A DNA stretch of 64,000 nucleotides from Conus ventricosus (taxonomy: Eukaryota; Mollusca; Gastropoda; Neogastropoda; Conidae), in NCBI GenBank assembly GCA_018398815.1, contig CM031600.1:56428801-56492800 (forward strand). The letters run 5' to 3'. A program made the position numbers and the translations under genes. This document shows, piece after piece, positions 12,790 through 26,908 of the stretch. Positions within the stretch are counted from its first letter, which is position 1; every line of letters starts with the position of its first letter. The notes beneath the pieces were generated by a model, which was given only the letters and a program-made list of their open reading frames with translations, was not told the origin of the DNA and searched no databases.

Positions 12790-12790
<1 letters not shown>
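12310..12790. other. Non-coding interval, AT-rich
   Basis: Contains a short GTAGTAGT-type triplet stretch near 12370-12410 and nothing else I can name. Confidence 0.5.
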
Positions 12791-13700
<910 letters not shown>

Positions 13701-13749
13701 GTTTCTGCCGAATGTATGTCACCAACAGCACAATGTCGCAAACAAAAAA

Positions 13750-14487
13750 AAAGTCTACAGTCCTTAACGTCTCTCATTTCTATTGGTCAGACGTGGCAAG
13801 ACTGTTCAGATGATAGTCGAACTGTTTTCTTTCTTATTGCGAGATACACACTCTTTCTTTCGCTCGTTCCTTCTTTGTTTTCGTTTGGGTCCAATTTTTC
13901 TTTCTCTCTCTTTCTTTCTTTCCTTCTTTCTTTTTTCTTTCTTTCTTTCTTACTTGAGCCTTGATTTGGCTCCCGAGTTAGCAGGACTACAAACAGCATG
14001 AATCGATAGAATCCTTTTTTTTCTCTTTATTTTGGTGTAACGTTTAAGTCAGTCGGCCCACTTTGCAAGAGGACGACAGTCAGTGTTCAAAGAAAACCCC
14101 ACGCCGGCTTTTACTGCTCCCCCGGGGTCTGTTGTCCCTGGCCACATGTCATACACAGGGTGAAGTGTCTGCCTTTGTAAGCTGGCAGAAGTCGTGAACA
14201 AGAAAAAAAGAAAGAAGTGTACGAATGACGGCCAAGAAAGAAAAAAAAACAACTGCGAGTGAGTGGGTAACGGAAGTAATGGAAGTGGTGGTGAAGGTTT
14301 GGTGCCGGGAGCTTGCGTGTGTGTGTGCTCCTGCAGCTGTTAGTATTGTGTTCTGTGTAACTGTGGGCTTTAGTATTGTGTTCTGTGTAACTGTGGGGTC
14401 CAGCCCATCTTGGAACGACATTTCAGTAATCTCCCCTGTGAAGGAAATTTGCTCTGTTGTGGAAAGCTCGTTGTATTCATCACAGCT
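13750..14487. repeat. Block S, paralogous to 33760-34390
   Basis: Near-identical stretches occur at 33.76-34.39 kb, for example CCACTTTGCAAGAGGACGAC and CCCCCGGGGTCTGTTGTCCC, and both copies have a CTTT-rich pyrimidine tract. The last ~170 bp are the best-preserved part of any duplication here, so this part may also be a dispersed repeat. Homology stops at CACAGCT, exactly where a LINE tail begins at 14488. Confidence 0.75.
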
Positions 14488-14622
14488 TTGAATAAATTCC
14501 CAGTATCTTTGCGTAGTTCAGACTCTCTGTCTCTCTTCAAGGCATCTCTTAAAACAACCCTATTCACCTATCAATAGCAGTTCTTTCTATCCCTTCCCTA
14601 GCCCATCAAATCGATTCTTCGA

Positions 14623-14686
<64 letters not shown>

Positions 14687-14808
14687 TGCGTGCTGTGGTG
14701 GTGTGTGTGTGTGTGTGTGTGTTGTGTGTGTGCGCGCGTCCGTGCGTGTGTGTGTGCGCGCACGCGCATGCTGTTGTGTTCGTTGTGTGAGACAGTGTGT
14801 GCGGGATC

Positions 14809-14839
<31 letters not shown>

Positions 14840-15002
14840 CGTGGATGTGTGTCAATACGCACCCTTGTAGGTGCATAGTACTGACTGTAATATTCATCAT
14901 CTTATTGGTTTCATTTATGTTTTGTTTAACCTTTTCTGTATTTGTAAGCGCTTGGGGCTAGTGATTTAAGATTAAGCGCCATAAATAATCATTATCATCA
15001 TA
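14488..15002 (+). mobile_element. L2/CR1-like LINE 3' end relic
   Basis: The frame from 14488 to the TAG at 14575-14577 reads LNKFPVSLRSSDSLSLFKAS followed by LKTTLF, the typical C-terminus of L2/CR1-like reverse transcriptases (family pattern W-N-x-L-P then S-F-K-x-x-L-K-T-x-L-F; the expected W is L here). The 3' UTR contains a large GT array and ends in TGTAAGCGCTTGGGG, TTAAGCGCC and an ATAAATAATCATTATCATCA tail, matching the 3' end expected of this LINE class. It is truncated at its 5' end to about 29 codons. No target-site duplication was identified. Confidence 0.7.
14624..14845. repeat. (GT)n compound microsatellite inside the LINE 3' UTR
   Basis: About 65 bp of pure GT, then GT interspersed with GC-rich words, then further GT and GC tracts. 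It lies between the LINE stop codon and the LINE 3' tail, so it expanded after the insertion. Confidence 0.97.
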
Positions 15003-15149
15003 TTTTCGTAGGAGATCCTCCCAAGGATTATATAATAACGAGGCAAAACAGGCTGAAGCACAAATAATAAATGGATTATAGCTCAGGAAATTTTTAAGCA
15101 GCATCCCAAAGAAGCATATGTAAGGCGGGCGACAATGGATCATGTGGTT

Positions 15150-15268
15150 CTAATTTTTCCCGATTTGAAACGGTCGAACACAAATACCTCTATCAAACGG
15201 TTGTAAAAGGATTCGAACCCACGGCCTCCCAATCGTCACTCTGTGAATATAATCATCACTAGACGGCA
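15150..15268 (-). mobile_element. tRNA-derived SINE head fragment
   Basis: The reverse complement carries an A-box-like GTCTAGTGATGATTATATTC and a B-box GTGGGTTCGAATCC about 30 bp downstream, the arrangement of tRNA-derived SINEs. A cloverleaf cannot be closed, so it is not scored as a tRNA gene. The body after the B-box is short and unclear. Confidence 0.5.
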
Positions 15269-15284
15269 GTTTGTATTTTTTTTG

Positions 15285-15323
15285 TTCTCTCTCTCCTCTC
15301 TCTCTCTCCTCTCTCTCTCTCCT

Positions 15324-15367
<44 letters not shown>
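15285..15367. repeat. (CT)n microsatellite
   Basis: CT array with interspersed CTCCTCT slips at its 5' side, becoming pure towards 15366. Confidence 0.97.
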
Positions 15368-15369
<2 letters not shown>

Positions 15370-17330
15370 GGTTCTTTGTCAGCTTAAAAATTATGTGATA
15401 TGAAGGTGGTCATACAGGTACATCTTCAGCCTGTGCACTAAAAAAAAAGAACACCCAAAACAAAATGAAGTGAGCATATTCCGGCTGATAATGCTACCCA
15501 GGCTCAAAAAAGCCTGAAGAACATGGAATAGACTTCGGCTCAGAGAAGAGGAAAAACTGGACAATACTCAGGTTCAGCCAACGAGCATTAGTCAACGACA
15601 CCATGCTGAACTGTTTAGCCGCTATTAAAACTACAACCATTAACGTCATATTATTACCAAAAGTAGTGGCACTTGTCCCTTTATTATTTAATACTTTCAT
15701 CATCACCACGATCCACCACTATTATTCGTATTGTTATCATTATCATCATTGTCATCAGCGTGATTTTAACTCCCATGGCCCCCTTGCCAACGGCCTCGTT
15801 TTCATTCAACACCCATTTTGCGCCGAATGTGAGAAGATAAGTGGTCGTTCGTTCTCTGTTTGTATTGTCCTAAATGTTGTTTGTTTTACCCGAGGAAGAC
15901 CTAGGAGGTCGAAATGCATCGTGTTTTGTCCTAGCTGTAATCAGTTTGTCTAGTTTGTCCAGCGGAACCAGTAACTTTTGATTTTAAAATTTACTTCAGA
16001 TTCCGCCTTTAGTCACCTTGCTTTCAAACCATGCTGAACGTTCAAACGGTGGCAGTGATTAGGATTCCCTCCAAAGGAGGACAGTGTTTGGAAAAATAAT
16101 TTGGGAACATAATATTTCAGCAGCTGACAAGAGATACTCATTCTTCAATATGGATGCTAGAACTGGACCTGAATAAACACTGATCTTTTGAAGAAGGGAA
16201 GTCTGACAAGTTTGTTTGTAGCTTATGTCCACAAGTCATTCTGTCAGTCCGTTTGTCTTTTTCTTTTTCCTCTGCTTTCCACCATCGCCTTCTGAGCTAC
16301 TTTATTACACAGTCCCTCTAATATATGCCAATGATAACATGTAGATGCTTTTTTCGTACGTCTAATGACGGGACATTAGAATTTCAACCATCTTTATCTT
16401 GCACACTGGAATCATCAGACACGGAACACCTTAAACTCTCGCAAGTGTGCGAGTTTCTAGCTATCACTGTTCCATGTCCCAGAGGACCCAGAACGGCACA
16501 GTGGAATGTAGGACGTCCCAGAGACCTGGATAGACACCAAGGAAGGACTGCACTGGTTACATCACCTCCACCATGTTGGCCATGACCGTGGACAGAGAAC
16601 AGCAGATATATTCCCTGGATTCTGTCCTGGCATGCCTTGGGAATTGATATAGCAACTTCCCTAACCTTCATAAACTGTTTCATAGTTTCCTCTTCGACGG
16701 GGAGAACAAATTACCAGTGCTAACGTTTTAGCACACCATTCCCGGGACAAACCCATTGTGGGAATGTTTTGCGTTGTAAGCACGTGCCTAAAAAATGAGT
16801 TAGCGGAAAGATAACTTGTACTCTGAACACGGTTTCATCACTTTCAAATATTCATCGTTGCCAGGGCAAGTATAACGCTTCGAAGATTAACTCGGAGAGG
16901 GAGGAGGGGAGAGGGGGGTTTGGAAGGGGGGGGGGGGGGGATATGAAATAAATACCTTCTCCTCTCTCAATAATTCATTTTGAGCGCTGCGGATGCGATC
17001 ATCGTTTCGGAAAATAGCTTAGAACGCTGTACCATCCATCTAATCCATTCTGTATGATGCATTCACACAGATCATTTCCACGGCAACTATTCATCTGTGA
17101 GTGTCTAACGAAACTCACCTTTCACCCCCAACAGCTGCGTTTTGCGTCCGCCGCACTGAAACATTAATAGTAACATTGGTCCAATTCCAAAAGTGTGACA
17201 GGCGGGACAGAAGGCGGGAAAATGGACTATTTTCATTTGTTTAGTTCGGCAGTGGGTGTGTTTTTATTTGCGCTGCTTGGATGGTAATAAATCCATTTGC
17301 ATTGACTTACAAACATACAAAATGTATCTG
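15370..17330. other. Non-coding interval with weak relics
   Basis: At about 15890-15930 there is CCCGAGGAAGACCTAGGAGG followed by TCGAAATG, which resembles tail motifs of some retroelements but is too short to call. 16430-16690 reads partly open on both strands but has stops and no family match; it could be a decayed coding fragment. A 13-G run lies near 16928-16940. Confidence 0.35.
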
Positions 17331-17454
17331 AGTGAGAATGGGATGTATCATAAGAAGTGTGGTACATGTGTGGCCCTGTCATTGCGATTTCAAAACCCAA
17401 ATTGAAGTCTGTAATAGTTACCTTCCTCATCCTTGGAGACCATAAAAAAAGGAA

Positions 17455-17881
<427 letters not shown>

Positions 17882-18182
17882 CTAACTAAATATGCCCCCC
17901 TTCCCCAAAACTGAGAATCAAAAGTTCAAATGCATTTTTAAGAAGGCTATGCACGGTAAGAATAAGTTCTTGGGGAAATGAAGCTTTGTATAGAGTTTGT
18001 TTTTTCGAAATCGTTAAAAGGTCTACGTACTTTTAAAAGCATTCAAGACAATGCAAATATGTCGTGATGGTCGCGAAAATGCAGTGCGTTTATGCAAAAA
18101 AAAACCCAACCAAACAAAAAAAACTTTTTCTGGATTGTTGACCAGTTGGTAAACCCACAATGAAGGTTAGAAAAGAACATAC

Positions 18183-18346
18183 ACACACGCTCTCTCTCTC
18201 TCTCGCTCTGTCTCTCTCTCTCTGTCTCTCCTCTCTCTCTCTGTCTCTCTCTCTCTCTCTCACTCTCTCTCTCACTCACACATACACACACGCACACGCG
18301 CACACACACAGACCCACACAGAAACACAGACACACACACACACACA

Positions 18347-18402
<56 letters not shown>
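18183..18402. repeat. (CT)n(CA)n compound microsatellite
   Basis: About 80 bp of CT-rich sequence followed by about 140 bp of CA, inside unit A. Confidence 0.98.
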
Positions 18403-18406
<4 letters not shown>

Positions 18407-19244
18407 TGGAAGTTGTGTGGTCCCTTAGACTTCTTGCAGCCACAGGTTTCACCCAGACCTTCACACAAACGACCATCGTCCTCCACCCAGTTCATCCAGC
18501 ACCTCGCCCTCCACATACATGCCTGTGGTGAATTCAGGTCAGAGTTCAGGGTATTGAACGGTGCATGGGGCATGGGAACTGTTTTTTGTGGGGGAGTAAT
18601 GGTGACGGACAGTTCCCACACTAAAGGAGATCCTCGCTGTCCGATTCCCCGTACAAAACAATTGGAGCAGAAAAAGGGGGGCTAGGGGCAGCCCCCTTCA
18701 GAATGGCGAGGCTCTCTCGGTGCAAATTGTACTCCCCCCCCCCCCCCTTCTGGAAATCCTGTGCTGGCAATTAACTTCTTTTCCGTCACTCTTCCAGACT
18801 GTGTGTTAACCCCGCTGCCTGTCTTTACTGTCGCGTACACTTTTTTCTGCTCTTGTGGCCCATCCTCGCATCTATGTTTTAAGTCTTGGATACACTTTAT
18901 AGCATGCCAGTTTTCAGGTCGTGAGACACTGTAAACATTGTCTAGAGTTGGCATTTGTTCGTTTGCATTGTACTTTGCCAGTAAGTTTTAAAATGTTGTT
19001 TGCTGGCATTTACATGTTTTTAATGGGTTTAAACAATTTTTAAGACTAGGATGAAAAAGTAAGGCAATTACTACTGTTTTCAGCGCATTTTCCGTTGTTT
19101 GCCTAAAGGATGTCAGTGGTGTATTATGTTATCAGTTTGATAGGTAGTAATTTTTTTTTCTTGCATTGCATGATTTTTTCCCTATATAGCGAGGGCTCTG
19201 GAAAGGCTGAGTGGTTAACTGTTTTATAACGATAAAACATGAAG

Positions 19245-19735
19245 CAGTGTGTAGGCGTGTCCTAAACAGAGCTACGCGCACTGACTAAAGTGATTGATCA
19301 ACAACGCAGAGCGCCTCTCCTTGCAGACGGCAACTTGACGTTGATGGGCGTGTGAAACTACTGAGCTGAAACTACGACAAGTTGAGTTTCGGTGTGGCCT
19401 TGTGTGGGAGAGTCAGCATGAATGACCTCAGTGTTCGGCCATTGAAACAGCCTGAATGATGAAAAGGAGAAAGTCTTCCTCTCAATCTATCGTCCCATGT
19501 CGTGCGTGTCAGTACATTTTAACGTTGAAGTGTTTCTGTGTGTCCATTTCTTTAAGTTTGAACTCCGTTTCAAAACTTCCCACAGCGAGTTGCCTAACGC
19601 AGAAGGGAGCCACTTTTGTTGCACGTCTTTTCTCCATGGTGAAACAGGGGGATGTCAGTCTGTCAGACTTCGGTGCTTTCCCTTGACTTCCGGTCCGAAG
19701 GCTCTTCGCGACGGTTTGGCTTGACGTCTTAATGG
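19245..19735. repeat. Conserved core of array unit A
   Basis: About 490 bp with long identical words in the B and C cores: ACTTGACGTTGATGGGCGTG, ACTACTGAGCT, CAGTGTTCGGCCATTGAAA, CGTGTCAGTACATTTTAACG, AACTCCGTTTCAAAAC, CAGTCTGTCAGACTTCG and GCTTGACGTCTTA. By eye it is better preserved than the flanks. Frames in it (for example 19456-19686) are kept only partly across copies because of indels, so a protein is not supported. Confidence 0.7.
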
Positions 19736-20759
19736 GCTTGGAGTACAGCATCTTGTTGGCCTGCTTTTCTGTGTCTTTGTATGAAAGTTCCAGTCCACAA
19801 GAAAGATGCAAACAATCGAACGAACGGTACATCCCACGCGTTGTTTATTGCGAGAGAAAGAGTAGCGGGAGAGGGGAATGGGTGAGGGTGGGGAATGGGG
19901 GCCACATGCTAGTCAATTGTGGTTTTTCGTTTTCACATGGAATTCCGCCAGAATGCACGTATTGATGTTGTGGTTGATTTTTCTTCGCCGCCTGTTTTGT
20001 CATAGTATGTTCAAGGAAGCCCTTCTTAAGTGCGTTATTTGAAAGAAAAACTTTGGAGAAGAAAAAACGCATGGATGAAATAATCAAGGAATAATCACAT
20101 GAATGTTGTGGGTATATTGGGTTCATGTTGGAAATAGCATTTTTTTGTTTGGTTCATTTAGAGAGAAACAAGCTGATCGCTTTTAAGTCATTGTTGTTTT
20201 GAGTTGTGGGAGGCAAATTGAATAGCTTTCTCAGTCGTTTTTGTTGTTGTTCCATTTCATGTGTACACCAAGTGGCGTTATTCTTTTAAACGACTCTTCC
20301 TGACTCTACCCATCCACTGACCCCGTCCCTTCCCAGTCTCCATGCTCCAGACCAGAGGTCGGATCACACGCAGTCTCAGCGTGTCAGCGCACAGGAAGTC
20401 ATCTGTGTGAGACGTTACTCCCTGATGAAAACCCTGCTGAGTCACTTCTGTGTTCAGTGGCAGGATACCACCCACTGATTGCCTTCACTGGTGGACAGTA
20501 ATTGCCCTGGTAATTGCTCTGTTGCTGAGCCAGACTGAGTGTACCTCCTCCCTTCCTTTCTAGGGTGGACACTCATCTCCACTGACAGTTCCTTTAACCT
20601 GCCGAAACCTGGGGCCTCGATACATATGCACGTGGTGGTAACACAACACGGAGGCCAGCGTAAAAGGTGGACATCATGAGGCACACACTTTGAAATATTT
20701 TTTCCAACGACTGGGGATGATGGCGACTTTGCTTTTGACATCCATTTTTTTTGTTTTGT

Positions 20760-21045
20760 TTTGAATTAGATGATCAAGTTGATATTCTGTACTTCCTTCC
20801 GCCACACAATGCATAGTCTACCAGGCATAAGAAGTACAAAAACGTTGAAGTGGTCAGAGAGATTGAGTAATACCTGGAGTTGAATCCTTTGGAAGTGGAA
20901 GAGACCTGACTGTGTGCTTCCACCCAGCACTGGGTAGGAGCCGACCGGGGCCGATAAATCTGACAATATATGTTCATAGCAGGGCTCGAACCTAATACAC
21001 CAAGTCCTCAGCTTGTGACGTTAACCACAGCTTGAATGCCTTGAT
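20760..21045 (-). mobile_element. tRNA-derived SINE (family of 26909-27281), minus strand
   Basis: The reverse complement has an A-box-like GCTGTGGTTAACG, a B-box TAGGTTCGAGCCC and then CGGCCCCGGTCGGCTCCTAC, matching the GCCCCGACCGGCCCCTACCC of the 26.9 kb SINE at the same place. The tail runs to about 20760. Part of it is shared with unit B near 25145-25290. Confidence 0.5.
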
Positions 21046-21226
21046 GATTTAGTGGTTTCGTCAGTGAGAGCAGTATACGTCATAACTTCATGTGGGTGTT
21101 CTGGAGGGAAGTTGAAGGCTCTGAAGTGTAGTGTACACTTCAGAAGGAAATGAGTGTCACTGTCAGCGCGGCCTAGTCTCGTTCGCCTTGAGAATGACAG
21201 TAGTTTAGTTACTAAGTCATGAACTC

Positions 21227-21242
21227 GTGTGTGTGTGTGTGT

Positions 21243-21274
<32 letters not shown>
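21227..21274. repeat. (GT)n microsatellite
   Basis: GT array with one GG slip at 21242. Confidence 0.95.
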
Positions 21275-21280
<6 letters not shown>

Positions 21281-21404
21281 GTTTGTTGCTTTTTCAGAAT
21301 ATCTTTTTTTTAGAATGTAATTCTATTTCACGTATGAGCTTGACAGCTCTGAAAAGGACGTAGTCAGCTGGGTATTTATGAAAATATGAAAACTTTAATA
21401 ATCT

Positions 21405-21470
21405 CGCACACACATACGCACGCACGCACGCACGCACGCACGCACACACACGTACGTACACACACATAAC
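21405..21470. repeat. (CA)/(CGCA)n microsatellite
   Basis: CACA and CGCACGCA words followed by CACACGTACGTACACACA. Confidence 0.9.
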
Positions 21471-22437
21471 ACACGCGTGCGCTACATGCATGCACACATG
21501 TTTATCAGAAAGTGGGATGGGGAATGGAATATGCAATATTGAGCTTTTTTGCTTATCGTCATCTGAAGCTGAATACTCAGCTTTTTTTTCCTTCATAGGT
21601 CAGGGGTTTTTTTTTTTGTTCTTTCATTGACTTCGTAAATTAAGAAAATGCTGTGGGAGGGGGAAGGGTAGGGCATAAGCACATGCCTGCCTCACCATCT
21701 TTCCCATCATCTCTATTTATTCATTCCTGAAAAAAAATTAGAGTGTGGAAATAGCACTAAAACAAATGCATAGAACATTTTTGGAATGAAGCACAACCCA
21801 TCCGTTATTTAGATATGATTTATAATCTGGTGTCTGCGTTTTCTGAAGAAGAAACTCTTTCGACGTGGGCGGAAAATATAGTCAGGATCTAGTTTTCAAG
21901 ATTTTTTTTGTCTCTGGGTGTTTTTGTGTATTTTTTCCTTGTTGGGAACGCAAAGGGACGTATTGTCAGGCTTGATGGATGGCATTATCAGAAGTAATAT
22001 ACTGACGTCGTGGTTTTTAGACATACTGGAGATATGTTTGAATGGCAGCTTTCCTATCACTATTATTGTTGAGTGGACAAAAAGCAATAAGTAACAAACT
22101 GCCTTGTGGTGGGCATTATGCTCAAAGAATGATGGCTGAAAGGCTGTGGATTCGAACTTATTTTCAACCGTTGTCATGTAAGGATTTGTTGTCGATGACC
22201 ACAGGTGGGAAAATTGGAATCACACGATTGTTTGTTGTCCACTCTGCGCATGCTGCTTTGGGGATGCTGCTTAAAATTTCCCGACCAAACACGTGGCTGT
22301 ACGTACCTATCAGGCTGGATTGACACGGGGACGTATTACAAGAAGCGGAGTGTGTGGCCCTGTCGTGCGATTTTAAAACCCTAATCGGATTCTGTGGCAG
22401 TCATCACGGTTATCCTCTTAGATCGTCAAGAAAGGAA

Positions 22438-22520
22438 CGCACGCACGTACGCGCGCACACACACACAGTCTCTCTCTCTCTCTCTCTCTCTCTCACACCC
22501 ACACACACACACACACACAC

Positions 22521-22567
<47 letters not shown>

Positions 22568-22658
22568 ACACACACACACACACACACACCACACACACTT
22601 GCAATCACTCAGGATGTCTTCCCCCCACTTTCTCTCTGTCTCTGTCTTGTCTGTCTCG

Positions 22659-22709
<51 letters not shown>

Positions 22710-22725
22710 CACACACACACACCAA
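22438..22725. repeat. (CA)n(CT)n(CA)n compound microsatellite
   Basis: CA, CT and CA tracts divided by a short unique spacer near 22600-22665. It lies at the same position in unit B as the CA arrays of units A and C. Confidence 0.98.
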
Positions 22726-23604
22726 AAATAACCGCATGAATTTATAAGGTCTCATATGCCCTACTTTGTGTTGTACTAAAGATTCCACTCCCTATCCCAT
22801 TGTCTCCCACACAATTCCATCCCGCGCCTTACCCTGCACATACATGCCTGTGGTGAATTAAGGTCAAAGTTCAGGATATGGACCGCTAGTATGGGGACCG
22901 TTTTAAGTGGGACGTAATGGTGACGGACAGTTCCCCCTCTACAGGAGACCTTTGCCGCCCGATTCCCCGACAAAACAATTGGAGCAGAAAAAGGAGGCCT
23001 CTCTAGGGGCAGCCCCTTGGGGATGCCGCGGCTGTCTCAGAACAAATTATATCCACGTCCACCCTTTTGGAAATCTGTGCTGGCAATTAACTTCTATCAC
23101 TCTTCCAGTCTCTGCATTTGTTATTTCTGTCTGATTTACGTTCCTGTACTCTTTTTTTCTGCCCTTGTGGCCATCCTCCGTCTTTGTTTTAGGTCTTTGC
23201 ATTTTACTGTTGATAATACTTTATAGCATGCCAGGTTTTTTTTTTTTTCCGTTTTGATTCGACAAGCAGGTCGTGAGACTGTAAGCAGTGTCCCCAATAC
23301 ACTGTCCTTTGCCTTAAGGCTTCAAAAACGGTTTCTGGTGACAATTACATGTTTTGATCGGATTAAACATTTCTTAACTGGGATGGGAAATTAAAGGGAA
23401 TAACTGCTGTCTTCAGCGTGTTTTAGTTCTGTTTGCCTGAAGGATGTCAATGGTGTAATGTTACCAGCTTGAAAGGTCTTATTTGTAGGTTGTAATTTGT
23501 TTTCCTTTTGTTCAATTTTTGCATGGCATGATTTTTTTTCCCTGTGTAGAGATCTGTGGAAAGGTTCAGCCTGGTTGACTGTTTTATAATGATAAAACTA
23601 AAAC

Positions 23605-24090
23605 TAGTCTATAGGTGTGTCCTGAAAAAGCTACGCGCACTGACTTAAGTGATTGATCAGCAACGCAGGGTGCCTGTCCTTGCAGAGGAGAACTTGACGT
23701 TGATGGGCGTGTGAAACTACTGAGCTAAAACTACAACTTTTGGTGTTGCCGTGTGTCTGAGAGTCGGCATGAATGACGTCAGTGTTCGGCCATTGAAAGA
23801 GTCTAAATGTGAAAGGAGAAAGTTTTCCTCTCGATCTGTCGTCCCATGTCGTGCGTGTCAGTACATTTTAACGTCGACGTGTTTCTGTGTGTCCATTTCT
23901 GTAAGTCTGAACTCCGTTTCAAAACTTCCCACGCGCGGGGTTGCCTGGCGCAGAAGAAGGGAGCCACTCTTGTCGCTCGTCGTTTCTCCCCGGTGAAAAC
24001 AGGGGGAGACCAGTCTGTCAGACTTCGGTGCTTTCCTTTGCGTTCCGGTCTGCCGACGCTTCTTGACGGTTTAGCTTGACGTCTTATGGG
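23605..24090. repeat. Conserved core of array unit B
   Basis: Counterpart of the core at 19245-19735, carrying the same ordered words with a few indels. Coordinates were set from TAGGTGTGTCCTGA to AGCTTGACGTCTTATGG. Confidence 0.7.
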
Positions 24091-26908
24091 TGTTCGAATA
24101 CAGCGTCTTGTTCACCCATTTGCACTTGTGTTTGTATTTAGGTTTTAGTGCATAGGAAACAAACAATGGAATAAACGATTCGTTTCACATGTTGTGCATG
24201 AAAGAGACTGTTGCGGGAGAGGCAGACGTTTGTGGTTGGTTGTTAACGGTTGTTAGTCTGAAGTTCCGCACATGGCTTTCGTTGGAATGCAGGTGTTGAT
24301 GTGTTTGATTATTCCTTGCCCTTTTAAAAAAAATCTTATTGCTTTTAAGCGAGCCTTTGTCGGTGCATTATTTGAAGAAAAAACCACTTGCAGAACAGGT
24401 ACTCATTGATAACATAAAGCGATCATTCTGCTGGAAGCGTAGAGGGCCCTTTCCCTCAGTCATCCATGACAATGGTGGCGTGACACTTTGAGAGTTGAGA
24501 TGGTCTGTAGAGGAAGATTTCTTTTGTGAATGATCAAGGTAGCTGATGTCCTTGGTGATCATTATCAAGGAGTAAATCACAGGAATGTTTACGTTATATT
24601 AGGTTTGTGTCGGAAATTAACATAAAGTCTGTTCGTTTCATTTAGAGAAAAGTAAGGTGATCGCTTTCAGTTCATTACCGTATTGGTTTAATGAAAGTGA
24701 CTTTAATGGTTTCATTTACCCCTTTCTTTCTTGTTCCATCTTCTGTGTCCTCTGAGTGGCGTTATTTCTTGTGCTGCTCTTTCGGACCCTGTCCCTCTTC
24801 CGCTTCAAGGCAGAGGTATTATCGTAGTCTCAGGGTGTCGGCCACAGGAAGTCATCAGTGTGAGACATTGCCCACTGGGGGACACCCTGCCGAGTCACTT
24901 CTGTGTCCAGTGGCAGGATACCACCAACAGATCTCCCTTATGATGACAGTAATTGCTCTGTCGCTGAGCCAGGCTAAGTGTGTCCTCTGCTCCCCTCCCT
25001 TCTGGAGTGGAAAGTCACGTCCCGTTTCTCCAGTGACAGTCACGGTGAAACCTACCCAAACTGAGGACCTCAATACACACGGAGGAAACGTAACGCCGAG
25101 GGCCATCGTAAAAGTAAGGCATCATGGGGCACACACTTTGAGATAATTTGTTTGATTTTAGAATCGATGAGGATGAAGATAAGGATGCTGTGGAGATCCT
25201 TTTCGCTGGTGTGGGACGAGATGGCTGGGTTAGTAACACTGCGTGGATCTTTCACTACACAGTCCGTAGACTACGAGGCACAAGAAGTACTCCTACTTCC
25301 TTTCAGCTCCCCTCCCTTACATCCACTTGAAAAAAATCTTTGCCAGTCATTGTTTTTCATGACAAAGGAACTGTTAGCAATGCTTGTTTCCTCCACTATA
25401 TGCATGTAACTTTCTCTCGCACCATCGTAAACTTTGAAAGGTATATTTACCGTTTTTGTTTGGATGTACTTGTGTGAAGGAAAAGTTCAAATTTTCTACA
25501 CTTCGTCCGTCAGCAGTTTGTCACATCCATGAAACTCGTTGGGTTTTTATTGAGTGCAAATATCGGTAAGGAAATTGATAGGAGCAAAGGTGACTCGGGA
25601 AGTGGTATTGAATACGTGTGTCGAATGATACGTCCAGAGATTGGTCACATAATATTGATTTCATAAAAGGACCAATTCCGCCAACGAAAGCTGTCGGGTT
25701 GTAAAAATTTCCAGTCATTTGCAACACGACTGATTTTGCAATCGGCTGTGAAATATTGCCATTAACTTTGCGACTTCTGATCCCCTGTTGCTGTGTAAAA
25801 CTGTTAGAATATGACAGCTTAAAAACAAAATAAAATAATAAGCGATGGAGGTGGGAAGGGGGTGGGGGGGGGGGGATGGTAAACTGAAAGATTTGCATGG
25901 GGAAAGGAAACCGAGAAATTTCTGTGCTTGTAAAAAGAAATTGCCCCATAACACAAATCAGCCGGGAGTTCTGTTGGCTTAGATACGAAACTTCAAACTA
26001 GGAAAATCTCAACTGGGAGTGGGTTGTCTCCGTTGGCGTGGTTTGTTAAATGTACGTTACTCCAAAGGCACTGACTGCAGAGGGTGCTGTGAGGAACATT
26101 TCTTCCTTTTTCTCCACTTCTTCCTTTTCCCGTCCTTTTTTTTTGTTGGTTCTTCTTTTATGGAGATTGGTGGTTTTAGAGGATGATGTGGGAGGGAGAG
26201 CGGAAAGAACATTTCTGCCTCCTCTTCTTCACCATCATGTCTGCCTTCCCTCACCCGAACCTCTGCCACGTCCCTGAAAAATAAAGAGTGGAAAGAGCAC
26301 TAAAACAAACGCATGTCACAATTTTTGTAAAATATTACCTCTAGATCACTAAGGTATAATTTCTAATCTAGTGTCTGCTATTTCCTGAACAAGAAACTCT
26401 TTCGAACTGGGATGAAAAAAAAACCCGAAACAAAACAAAACAGTCGGGATACAATTAGCAAGGGTTATTTGTTTTTCAGTGTTTTTGTGTATTTGTTCCG
26501 TATCGGGAACACAAAGGAGGACTTTTGTCAAGTTTGATGGATGGCTTTATCAGAAGTAAATACTGACTTCATGCTTTTTAAACATGCTGGAGATTGCCTA
26601 CATTACAATCTTCTTTAAAAGAAAAAAAAAATAAGAATAGCAAATAGATTGCCTTGTAACAGTAATTATGGCTTGAAGAAAGATGGCTGGTTTGTCATGG
26701 AGTCGAACCTTTTTCCCAATCGTTATCATGGAGGAATTTGTGTTCGATGGCCACAGATGGGAAAATTGGATCCACAGGATCTTGTGTTATCCACCCGACG
26801 TATGTCCTCTGGGGATGTTAAAAATTCCCGACCAACACCTGTCTGTACATATCTTTCAAGTTGGGTTGACATGGGAGATGGAGTGTATACCAGGTGGAGT
26901 GTATACCA

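Larger units (their letters stand above)
21600..25300. repeat. Array unit B
   Basis: Extends further upstream than unit A. 21.6-22.3 kb matches 26.13-26.88 kb in C, for example GATGTGGGAGGG versus GCTGTGGGAGGG, GTGGAAA-AGCACTAAAACAAA, and CAGAAGTAA-TACTGAC. The downstream part matches A over about 2.4 kb at an offset of 4.33-4.5 kb. A diverged SINE-like stretch with GTGGATTCGAAC at 22146-22157 lies in the 5' part. Confidence 0.8.

Noticed and set aside
15885..15935. Tail of a Penelope-like or similar retroelement
   Set aside because: Only a short GAAGACCTAGGAGGTCGAAA word resembles known tails; no protein or second landmark supports it.
16384..16690. Coding exon on either strand
   Set aside because: Plus has several stops in the plausible frame; the minus frame shows no known motif and no good splice borders. 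A decayed coding fragment cannot be excluded.
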